A stretch of 5,099 nucleotides of DNA from Thermoleophilia bacterium (lineage in GTDB: Bacteria > Actinomycetota > Thermoleophilia > Gaiellales > Gaiellaceae). Positions 1-4,989 of the stretch are shown piece by piece; the stretch's first letter is position 1; each line of letters begins with the position of its first letter. The notes beneath the pieces are model-generated. The model saw only the letters and a list, made by a program, of their open reading frames with translations. It did not search any database and was not told where the DNA came from. A program made the translations under genes and the position numbers. The stretch lies in assembly GCA_013362295.1 (NCBI GenBank), contig JABFWJ010000118.1:1-5099 (forward strand), written 5' to 3'.

Positions 1-1228
1 CGAGCTCGCGATCGCGCCGGCGCTGACCGAGGCCGAGCTCCAGCGGCACCTGGAGGAGCTCGCCGGCAAGAACGTCGTCGACGAGGCCTGCTTCCTCGGC
101 GCGGGCATCTACGACCACTACGTGCCGGCGGTCGTGGACGCGGTGCTGCAGCGCGGCGAGCTGCTGACGGCGTACACGCCGTATCAGCCGGAGATGAGCC
201 AGGGCGTCCTGCAGGCGATCTTCGAGTACCAGACCGCGATCTGCGAGCTGACCGGCATGGACGTCTCCAACGCGTCGGGATACGACGGCACGACGGTCGC
301 CGCCGACGCCAGCTTCGTCGCGAAGCACGCGACCGGCCGCTCGAGGATCGTCGTCACCGAGGCGACGAATCCCCAGGTGCGCCAGGTGATCAAGACGTAC
401 GCGCCCGGGTTCGGGCTCGAGGTCGTCGAGGTCCCGCACGAGGCGGGCGCGACCGATCCCGAGCGCGTCCGCGCTGCGGCAGCCGGCGGCGCGGCGGTGA
501 TCTTCCAGCAGCCGAACTTCTTCGGCGTCCTCGAGCAGGCGCCCGAACTCGCGGCCGCCGCGAACGACGCGGGGGCATTGCCGATCGCGCACGTCGACCT
601 CGTGTCGCTCGGAGTGCTCGAGGCGCCCGGCGAGTACGGCTGCGCGCTCGCGATCGGCGAGGGCCAGGCGGCGGGCAACGCGATGAGCTACGGCGGTCCG
701 CACTACGGGTTCCTCGCCGCGCGCAACGACTACATCCGCAGGCTGCCGGGACGGATCGTCGGCGAGACGGTGGACGCCGCGGGGGAGCGCGGCTATGTGC
801 TCACCCTGCAGACCCGCGAGCAGCACATCAGGCGCGAGAAGGCGACGTCGAACATCACCACCAACCAGACCCTGCTGGCGCTCGCGGGCCTGGTGCACCT
901 GAGCCTGCTGGGACCGCAGGGGCTCAGAGAGGTGGGGGAGACCTGCATGGCCCTGTCCGCCTACGCCAAGGAGCGGTTGGGCGACGCGGGACTCGAACTC
1001 GTGTTTCCGGAGAAGGCAACGTTCAAGGAGTTTGCCGTGCGCACCGGACGGAACGCGCGCGACGCGCTCGCCGCCGCGCGCGCGAAGGGTGTCTATGCCG
1101 GCTACCCGCTTGGACGGGACTACGCTGGACTGGACGACGCGCTGCTCGTGGCGGTGACGGAGAAGCGCACCGTCGAGGAGATCGACCGCCTCGCGGAGGC
1201 ATTGTCGTCGAAGGCAGCGTCGTCGTGA
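1..1228 (+). CDS. gcvPA: glycine dehydrogenase (decarboxylating) subunit 1 (P-protein alpha), 5' end cut by window
   Basis: Alpha subunit of the split P-protein of the glycine cleavage system. With GcvPB it decarboxylates glycine and passes the aminomethyl group to lipoylated H-protein in the cytosol. The frame is open from base 2, giving 408 visible residues; the family is usually near 440-450, so roughly 30-40 residues lie upstream. A GTG at 122 is an internal Val, because the 40 codons before it already read as family sequence (FLGAGIYDHY). Conserved blocks in order: TAYTPYQPEMSQG, ICELTGMDV, the NASGYDG region, GEGQAAGNAMSYGGPHYGF, then RIVGETVD and LQTREQHIRREKATSNI, and near the C-terminus YPLGRDYAGLDDALLVAVTEKRT compressed as YPLGRDY...VTEKRT. 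The alpha subunit does not carry the PLP lysine, which is in GcvPB, so its absence is expected. The stop overlaps the gcvPB start by 4 bp (GTGA), implying co-translation. The promoter and any earlier gcvT/gcvH lie outside the window. Confidence 0.97.
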   Translation, partial: ELAIAPALTEAELQRHLEELAGKNVVDEACFLGAGIYDHYVPAVVDAVLQRGELLTAYTPYQPEMSQGVLQAIFEYQTAICELTGMDVSNASGYDGTTVAADASFVAKHATGRSRIVVTEATNPQVRQVIKTYAPGFGLEVVEVPHEAGATDPERVRAAAAGGAAVIFQQPNFFGVLEQAPELAAAANDAGALPIAHVDLVSLGVLEAPGEYGCALAIGEGQAAGNAMSYGGPHYGFLAARNDYIRRLPGRIVGETVDAAGERGYVLTLQTREQHIRREKATSNITTNQTLLALAGLVHLSLLGPQGLREVGETCMALSAYAKERLGDAGLELVFPEKATFKEFAVRTGRNARDALAAARAKGVYAGYPLGRDYAGLDDALLVAVTEKRTVEEIDRLAEALSSKAASS

Positions 1229-2718
1229 AGCTGATCTACGAGAAGTCGCAGCATGGCCGGCGCGGCCTCGGCGTGCCGAAGCCGGAGCTGCCGGTACCCG
1301 AGGTTCCCGAGGAGCTTGCTCGCAAGCGGGCCCCGCGCCTGCCGGAGCTGGCCGAGCCGGAAGTGCTGCGGCACTTCACGAAGCTCTCGACGCGCAACTT
1401 CGGGATCGACACGGGCTTCTACCCCCTCGGCAGCTGCACGATGAAGTACAACCCGCGCATCAACGAGCGGCTCGTCGGGATCCCCGGCTTCGCGAACCTG
1501 CACCCACTCGTCGAGGACGACGCGGCGCAGGGCGCCCTCGAGCTCGAATGGCACCTCCAGGAGATCCTGCGTGAGGTGACGGGCCTCGACGCGGTCTCCT
1601 TGCAGCCGGCTGCGGGCAGCCAGGGCGAGCTGACGGGGCTGATGCTGTTCCGCGCGTACTTCGCCGACAAGGGCGAGGACGAGACGCGGCGGAAGATCGT
1701 GATCCCCGACACGGCGCACGGTACGAACCCGGCGAGCGTGACGATGGCGGGCTACGAGCTCACACCGGTGAAGACCGACGCGCGCGGAAACATCGACGTC
1801 GAGGACCTTCGAGGCAAGGTCGACGACCACACGGCCGGTCTGATGCTCACCAACCCGTCGACGCTCGGCCTCTTCGACGAGAACATCGAGGAGATCCGCG
1901 ACATCTTCCACGGCGCCGGAGCGCTCATGTACTACGACGGCGCGAACCTCAACGCCGTCTGCGGAATCTCGCGCCCGGGCGACATGGGCTTCGACATCGT
2001 TCACATCAACCTGCACAAGACGTTCTCGCAGCCGCACGGCGGAGGCGGCCCGGGGGGCGGCCCGATCGCCGTGCGCGACATCCTCGAGCCGTACCTCCCC
2101 GTGCCGGTCGTCGTGCGCGACGGCGCGGGCTTCCGTCTCGAGTACGACCGTCCGAAGACGATCGGCAAGGTGCGCGGCTTCAGCGGGCCTTTCGGCGTGT
2201 TCGTCCGCTCGTATGCGTTCATCCGCTCGTACGGGCCCGCGCTGAAGGAGATGAGCGAGGCCGCCGTCCTGAACGCGAACTACCTGCTCGCCCGGCTCAA
2301 GGGGGCCTACGACCTGCCCTTCGACCGGCTCTGCATGCACGAGTTCGTGCTCAGCGCACGCCCGCTCAAGCGCGAGTACGGCGTCAGCGCGCTCGACGTC
2401 GCGAAGCGCCTGATGGACTACGGCTTCCACCCGCCGACGATCTATTTCCCGCTGATCGTTCCCGAGGCGCTGATGATCGAGCCGACGGAGTCGGAGGCGA
2501 AGGAGACGCTCGACGAGTTCGTCGAGGCGATGCTCGCGATCGCCCGCGAAGCCGCCGAGAGCCCGGAGCTGCTGCACGAGGCGCCGCACGAGCGTCCCGT
2601 CCGGCGGCTCGACGAGGTGCGCGCGGCGAAGCACCCGGTCGTGCGCTACCGCTTCGAGGAACACCCCGCCGAGCACGGCGCCGGCGACCGTCAGCTGGAA
2701 GCGCAGAAGGGAGCGTAG
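1225..2718 (+). CDS. gcvPB: glycine dehydrogenase (decarboxylating) subunit 2 (P-protein beta, PLP-binding)
   Basis: Catalytic beta subunit of the split P-protein, 497 residues (family about 480-500). It carries the PLP-binding lysine, K265, in INLHKTFSQPHGGGGPGGGP (residues 261-280). Other family blocks: NFGIDTGFYPLGSCTMKYNP (about 58-77), the QPAAGSQGE region (127-135), PDTAHGTNPAS (161-171), MLTNPSTLGLF (207-217), YYDGANLNA (236-244), and FHPPTIYFPL followed by MIEPTESE near the C-terminus. The GTG start at 1225 is favoured because it overlaps the gcvPA stop and MKLIYEKS..G matches the family N-terminus; an AAGG at 1211-1214 is a weakly placed Shine-Dalgarno. After the conserved HEAPHERPVRRLDEVRAAK block there is a tail of about 28 residues (HPVV...QKGA) that looks lineage-specific. 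The gene ends 33 bp before the convergent cupin stop, and no convincing terminator is visible in that gap. A long minus-strand open frame over this gene is a shadow. Confidence 0.98.
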   Translation: MKLIYEKSQHGRRGLGVPKPELPVPEVPEELARKRAPRLPELAEPEVLRHFTKLSTRNFGIDTGFYPLGSCTMKYNPRINERLVGIPGFANLHPLVEDDAAQGALELEWHLQEILREVTGLDAVSLQPAAGSQGELTGLMLFRAYFADKGEDETRRKIVIPDTAHGTNPASVTMAGYELTPVKTDARGNIDVEDLRGKVDDHTAGLMLTNPSTLGLFDENIEEIRDIFHGAGALMYYDGANLNAVCGISRPGDMGFDIVHINLHKTFSQPHGGGGPGGGPIAVRDILEPYLPVPVVVRDGAGFRLEYDRPKTIGKVRGFSGPFGVFVRSYAFIRSYGPALKEMSEAAVLNANYLLARLKGAYDLPFDRLCMHEFVLSARPLKREYGVSALDVAKRLMDYGFHPPTIYFPLIVPEALMIEPTESEAKETLDEFVEAMLAIAREAAESPELLHEAPHERPVRRLDEVRAAKHPVVRYRFEEHPAEHGAGDRQLEAQKGA

Positions 2719-2751
2719 GGCCCGAGAACCAGTACCACGAGCCGACGGCGG

Positions 2752-3150
2752 TTAGCCGACGACGTCCTCCCAGAAACTCTCGAGCACCTCGGCGTCACCC
2801 GTCTCGCCGGCTCCGAAGGCGAGAAACTCGAGGCCGTCCGGCCCGGCTTCGAATCCCCGCGCAACCTTCGGCGCGACCCGCACGACGTCCCACTGCCGGA
2901 GCGGCCTGGTCTCGCCTTCCAGCGTGATCGTGCCGCCGCCGGAGAGCACGACGTAGAACTCCTCCTGCCCCTCGTGCCGGTGACCGAACGGCTGGCGGAA
3001 GTTCGGAACGAGCTTCTGGTAGCTGAAGCCGCCCTGCTTCGCGTCGGTCGCCTTGCGCCCGAAGCGGGCCTCGACGTTCGGGGAGAGGCCGAACTTCACC
3101 GCCTGGTCCTCGAGCTCCTTGATGTTCACGATCGCGTAATCAGCAGCCAC
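2752..3150 (-). CDS. small single-domain cupin protein, substrate unknown
   Basis: 132-residue cytosolic protein with one cupin beta-barrel and no signal peptide or membrane segment. Cupin motif 1 is clear: H57-R-H59-x4-E64-x6-G71 within GHRHEGQEEFYVVLSGGG. Motif 2 should follow near residues 87-102, and the strand pattern WDVVRVAPKVARGF fits it. However, the hallmark positions are W87, A93, K95 and R98 instead of Gly, Pro, Gly and the metal-binding His, so only three of the usual four metal ligands are present. I recall Actinobacteria cupins with an Arg at this His position, so this is more likely a subfamily trait than decay. The GTG start at 3150 has AAGG 7 nt upstream on the minus strand; the stop is TAA. 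The gene is divergent from the AKR gene (34 bp between start codons) and convergent with gcvPB. Function cannot be assigned: many such cupins are isomerases, dioxygenases or sensors, and nothing here decides between them. Confidence 0.93.
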   Translation of the reverse strand: MAADYAIVNIKELEDQAVKFGLSPNVEARFGRKATDAKQGGFSYQKLVPNFRQPFGHRHEGQEEFYVVLSGGGTITLEGETRPLRQWDVVRVAPKVARGFEAGPDGLEFLAFGAGETGDAEVLESFWEDVVG

Positions 3151-3156
3151 GCGGCA

Positions 3157-3162
3157 ACCTTA
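3157..3162 (-). promoter_or_regulatory. possible -10 element (TAAGGT) placed for a leaderless cupin transcript
   Basis: Read on the minus strand, TAAGGT matches the TANNNT consensus of actinobacterial -10 boxes and ends 6 nt before the GTG start of the cupin gene. That is the spacing expected if transcription starts at or next to the start codon. The same bases contain AAGG, which could instead be a Shine-Dalgarno with 7-nt spacing. No good -35 is visible 16-18 nt upstream, so the promoter reading is weak. Confidence 0.3.
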
Positions 3163-3184
3163 CGCGGTCTGCGACGCTGTCGGC

Positions 3185-4162
3185 ATGAAGACACGCACCC
3201 TAGGACAGAACCTCGAGATCTCCGCGCTCGGGCTCGGCTGCATGGGCATGTCGGAGTTCTACGGGACGGCGGACGAGGGAGAGGCGATCGCGACGATCCA
3301 CCGCGCGCTCGAGCTCGGCATCACGTTTCTCGATACCGCCGACATGTACGGCCCCTTCACGAACGAGAAGCTCGTCGGGCGCGCGATCGCCGACCGGCGC
3401 GACCAGGTCGTCCTGGCGACGAAGTTCGGCAACCAGCGGGCGGAGGACGGCAGCTTCCTCGGCGTGAACGGAAGTCCCGAGTACGTCAGGCAGGCGTGTG
3501 ACGCGAGCCTCGCGCGACTCGGCGTCGAGCACATCGACCTCTACTACCAGCACCGCGTCGACCTGGACACGCCGATCGAGGAGACGGTCGGCGCCAGGAA
3601 GGAGCTGGTCGAGGCCGGCAAGGTGCGACACCTCGGCCTCTCCGAGGCCGCTCCCGCGACGATCCGGCGCGCGCACGCGGTGCACCCGATCACCGCGCTT
3701 CAGACCGAATACTCGCTCTGGACGCGTGACCCGGAGGACGAGATTCTCCCCACCGTGCGCGAGCTCGGGATCGGGTTCGTCGCGTACAGCCCGCTCGGCC
3801 GCGGGTTCCTCTCGGGCCGGATCAAGTCGATCGCCGACCTCGACGACACCGACTTCCGCAGGCGCGGTCCGCGTTTCCAGGGCGAGAACTTCGAGCGCAA
3901 TCTCGATCTCGTCGCGAAGGTCGAGGAGATCGCCGGGGAGAAGGGCGTCACGCCGAGCCAGCTCGCACTGGCCTGGGTGCTCTCCCGTGGCGAGGACATC
4001 GTCCCGATCCCGGGCACGAAGCGCGTCGAGTACCTCGAGGAGAACGTCCGCGCGGTCGACGTCGAACTGAGCGGCGACGAGCTGCGGCGCCTCGAGGAGG
4101 CGTTCCCGAAGGGCGCCGCGGCGGGCGACCGCTACCCCGACATGTCGATGGTGAACCGATGA
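3185..4162 (+). CDS. aldo/keto reductase (NADPH-dependent, AKR13/YakC-like)
   Basis: 325-residue (alpha/beta)8-barrel oxidoreductase that should reduce aldehydes or ketones with NADPH in the cytosol. The complete AKR catalytic tetrad is visible: D50 and Y55 in FLDTADMYG, K80 in VVLATKFG, and H123 in YYQHRVD. The N-terminal strand LEISALGLGCMGMSEFYG is typical of the AKR13/YakC group. Cofactor-site segments are also present: YSPLGRGFLSG (201-211) and IPGTKRVEYLEEN (275-287). The real substrate cannot be read from sequence; generic aldehyde detoxification is the usual role. The ATG at 3185 is chosen because the family N-terminus (MKTRTLG) begins there. No purine-rich Shine-Dalgarno precedes it, which fits a leaderless or weakly initiated message. 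The stop overlaps the msrB start by 4 bp (ATGA), so the two are very likely co-transcribed. The divergent cupin lies 34 bp away, so any AKR promoter must sit in this gap or inside the cupin coding sequence. Confidence 0.96.
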   Translation: MKTRTLGQNLEISALGLGCMGMSEFYGTADEGEAIATIHRALELGITFLDTADMYGPFTNEKLVGRAIADRRDQVVLATKFGNQRAEDGSFLGVNGSPEYVRQACDASLARLGVEHIDLYYQHRVDLDTPIEETVGARKELVEAGKVRHLGLSEAAPATIRRAHAVHPITALQTEYSLWTRDPEDEILPTVRELGIGFVAYSPLGRGFLSGRIKSIADLDDTDFRRRGPRFQGENFERNLDLVAKVEEIAGEKGVTPSQLALAWVLSRGEDIVPIPGTKRVEYLEENVRAVDVELSGDELRRLEEAFPKGAAAGDRYPDMSMVNR

Positions 4163-4572
4163 CCAAGGTGCAGAAGAGCGATGCCGAGTGGCGCGCGGAG
4201 CTGACGCCCGAGCAGTACCGCGTGCTGCGCGAGAAGGGAACGGAGCGTCCGTTCACCGGCGAGTACGACCATACGTTCGAGCCCGGCACCTACCACTGCG
4301 CAGGCTGCGGCAAGGAGCTCTTCTCGAGCGACGCGAAGTACGACTCCGGCTGCGGCTGGCCGGCGTTCTCTGCGCCGGCGTCCGGGGATGCGCTCGAGGA
4401 GGAGACCGACACGAGCTACGGCATGACGCGCACGGAGGTGATGTGCGCCGACTGCGGCGGTCACCTCGGACACGTCTTCCCGGACGGCCCGCATCCGACG
4501 GGCCTGCGCTACTGCATCAACTCCGCGGCAATCAAGCTCGAGGACGAGGCGGGTGTGCGCCGCGCTCCGTGA
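4159..4572 (+). CDS. msrB: peptide-methionine (R)-S-oxide reductase MsrB
   Basis: Reduces methionine-R-sulfoxide, free or in proteins, back to methionine, normally with thioredoxin. At 137 residues it is full length for a stand-alone MsrB. The structural zinc site is complete: C47/C50 in YHCAGCGKELF and C96/C99 in MCADCGGHLGHVF. The catalytic nucleophile is C119 in LRYCINSAA, the position held by Cys or selenocysteine in the family. C65 in SGCGWPAF is the common resolving cysteine. H102 and H105 of GGHLGHVF and W67 are the usual substrate-pocket residues. No signal peptide is present, so it should be cytosolic. The ATG overlaps the AKR stop (ATGA), with a weak GGTGA at 4150-4154; translational coupling is likely. 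The pairing with an AKR suggests an oxidative or carbonyl stress operon, which is inference from layout. A proline-rich open frame continues in the same frame just beyond the TGA. Confidence 0.98.
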   Translation: MTKVQKSDAEWRAELTPEQYRVLREKGTERPFTGEYDHTFEPGTYHCAGCGKELFSSDAKYDSGCGWPAFSAPASGDALEEETDTSYGMTRTEVMCADCGGHLGHVFPDGPHPTGLRYCINSAAIKLEDEAGVRRAP

Positions 4573-4587
4573 GGGCACAAGCGCGTC

Positions 4588-4716
4588 ATGAGCCTCGAAC
4601 CGCCCTCACCGACGCCCGACCCGCTCCCCCCGCCGCCGACGCCGCCGCCGGGACCGCCGGACCCGGGGCCCGACCCGACGCCGCTGCCGCCGGATCCCAA
4701 CCCGCCTCAAATCTAG
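4588..4716 (+). CDS. candidate 42-aa proline-rich small protein
   Basis: Small open frame starting at ATG 4588, 15 bp after the msrB stop and in the same frame. It encodes 42 residues, 23 of them Pro, with the remainder mostly Asp, Gly, Thr and Leu; it begins MSLEPPSPTPD and ends PPDPNPPQI. No Cys, Lys, Arg or aromatic residue occurs. By hand count 35 of 41 codons after the start end in G or C, similar to the real genes here. The only Shine-Dalgarno-like bases are GAGG at 4571-4574, a longish 13 nt away; translation could instead be coupled to msrB termination. A strong hairpin follows the TAG by 11 bp, so the ORF would be the last cistron of the AKR-msrB unit. I do not recognise a family. 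It may be a real acidic extended peptide, a read-through tail of MsrB, or a chance open frame in CCG-rich DNA. Confidence 0.4.
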   Translation: MSLEPPSPTPDPLPPPPTPPPGPPDPGPDPTPLPPDPNPPQI

Positions 4717-4727
4717 GCCCGAAAAGC

Positions 4728-4757
4728 CGACAGCCGGGCCCTGAGGCCCGGCTGTCG
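4728..4757. terminator. 13-bp perfect hairpin, probable bidirectional terminator
   Basis: CGACAGCCGGGCC (4728-4740) pairs perfectly with GGCCCGGCTGTCG (4745-4757) across the 4-nt loop CTGA. On the minus strand the stem is followed by GGCTTTTC, a short T-run (from AAAA at 4722-4725), making a classic intrinsic terminator for the 25-codon ORF or for typA read-through. On the plus strand there is no T-run, but the strong GC stem with an upstream A-run would still be a plausible stop for AKR-msrB in a high-GC bacterium. It sits between the two convergent small ORFs. Confidence 0.82.
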
Positions 4758-4785
4758 TCGATCTGCCCTCGTCTCCGCCGCAGAG

Positions 4786-4803
4786 TGACGCGCTAGCGCG
4801 TCA
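4786..4803. repeat. 18-bp perfect palindrome overlapping the small-ORF stop codon
   Basis: TGACGCGCTAGCGCGTCA is its own reverse complement with no spacer. It covers the last codons and the TAG stop (4793-4795) of the minus-strand 25-codon ORF and lies 28 bp from the terminator hairpin. Without a loop it is less suited to an RNA hairpin (a loop of about 4 nt would leave 7 pairs) than to binding a dimeric protein, but its position at a 3' end also fits an mRNA-stabilising or termination structure. Which applies is not decidable here. Confidence 0.6.
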
Positions 4804-4870
4804 GGAGCCGGAAGAACAGGCCGCCGGTGGGGACGGCCCGGATCTTCGCGCGCAGTTCGGTCGTCGTCAT
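4793..4870 (-). CDS. candidate 25-aa cationic small protein
   Basis: Small minus-strand open frame from ATG at 4870 to TAG at 4793, 25 residues. It begins MTTTELRAKIRAVP, followed by a Gly-Gly and a hydrophobic/basic end, GGLFFRLLTR. Five basic residues against one acidic give a net positive charge, so it could be a short amphipathic or membrane-touching peptide; that is inference. Support for coding: a GAGGAG ribosome site at 4875-4880 with good spacing, 24 of 25 codons ending in G or C, and a terminator with a T-run downstream. It lies 118 bp behind the typA stop, so it may have its own promoter or ride on typA read-through. No minus-strand gene follows before the terminator, so it is not an obvious leader peptide. 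I do not recognise the family, and chance cannot be excluded for so short a frame. Confidence 0.5.
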   Translation of the reverse strand: MTTTELRAKIRAVPTGGLFFRLLTR

Positions 4871-4874
4871 GCCG

Positions 4875-4880
4875 CTCCTC
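4875..4880 (-). promoter_or_regulatory. ribosome binding site (GAGGAG) of the 25-codon ORF
   Basis: Minus-strand GAGGAG ends 4 nt before the ATG, and its GAGG core is 6 nt away. It is the best Shine-Dalgarno in the window. It selects the ATG at 4870 over a competing ATG at 4940, which opens a 75-codon frame in another register with no comparable site. Confidence 0.5.
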
Positions 4881-4907
4881 TGTCTCTCCCGATTGGTGGT
4901 GGAATCT

Positions 4908-4930
4908 CAGGCCCCGCCGCACAGGGCCTG
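4908..4930. repeat. 7-bp GC-rich inverted repeat in the leader of the 25-codon ORF
   Basis: CAGGCCC (4908-4914) pairs with GGGCCTG (4924-4930) over a 9-nt loop. It lies 37 bp upstream of the minus-strand start codon. Neither strand shows a T-run after it, so it is not a good intrinsic terminator; it may be a leader RNA structure or a weak typA 3' end. Confidence 0.4.
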
Positions 4931-4949
4931 TGATCACCATGATCGATCA
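4930..4949. promoter_or_regulatory. cluster of GATC palindromes, possible operator
   Basis: Within 20 bp lie GTGATCAC (4930-4937) and TGATCGATCA (4940-4949), both perfect palindromes, giving three GATC sites. GATCA/TGATC also forms an inverted repeat around the spacer CCA (4932-4944). Located between typA and the 25-codon ORF, this could be a regulator site for a minus-strand promoter. No regulator family consensus fits cleanly. Confidence 0.25.
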
Positions 4950-4975
4950 AGGGTCGGTTGACCAAGCCCTCGTTC

Positions 4976-4989
4976 GGTGGTTCACCACC
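4976..4989. repeat. short inverted repeat touching the typA stop codon
   Basis: GGTGG (4976-4980) pairs with CCACC (4985-4989) over TTCA; on the minus strand this is GGTGG-TGAA-CCACC beginning at the last base of the typA TAG. Five pairs and no T-run make it weak as a terminator, though it is placed where one would be expected. Confidence 0.3.

Larger units (their letters stand above)
4573..4988. other. 416-bp stretch without a full-size gene between msrB and typA
   Basis: This convergent interval is longer than the other gaps in the window (33-34 bp). It contains the proline-rich ORF, the terminator hairpin, the 18-bp palindrome, the 25-codon ORF and several short inverted repeats. I see no tRNA cloverleaf, no CRISPR repeats, no transposase remnant and no long direct repeats. 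Confidence 0.7.

Noticed and set aside
1120..2676. Long minus-strand open frame of 518 codons over gcvPB
   Set aside because: It is antisense to a full, unmistakable gcvPB. Its translation is Arg/Val/Glu/Ala-rich with no recognisable domain, typical of a shadow frame produced by high GC third positions.
2719..2751. Terminator between convergent gcvPB and the cupin
   Set aside because: Only a 4-bp CGGC/GCCG stem can be drawn and there is no T-run on either strand.
4620..4660. CCG-rich run as a tandem repeat or CRISPR-like array
   Set aside because: The triplets are irregular and there are no repeat units with spacers; it is explained by Pro codons or GC-rich low complexity.
4509..4700. Minus-strand Gly/Ser-rich frame of 63 codons starting at TTG
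   Set aside because: It is the reverse reading of the CCG-rich proline ORF and the end of msrB; it overlaps a real gene, has no ribosome site, and its composition follows from the CCG/GGC repeats.
4588..4757. Proline-rich ORF plus hairpin as a proline attenuator leader
   Set aside because: No plus-strand gene follows within the window, and no alternative antiterminator pairing with the Pro codons is evident, so there is nothing visible for it to control.
4188..4796. Plus-strand 202-codon frame overlapping msrB
   Set aside because: An out-of-frame shadow of msrB: Arg/Ala-rich with no domain, continuing across the terminator hairpin.
4713..4940. Minus-strand 75-codon frame from ATG 4940
   Set aside because: It runs through the strong terminator hairpin, has no Shine-Dalgarno, is Arg/His/Pro-rich, and overlaps in another frame the better supported 25-codon ORF.
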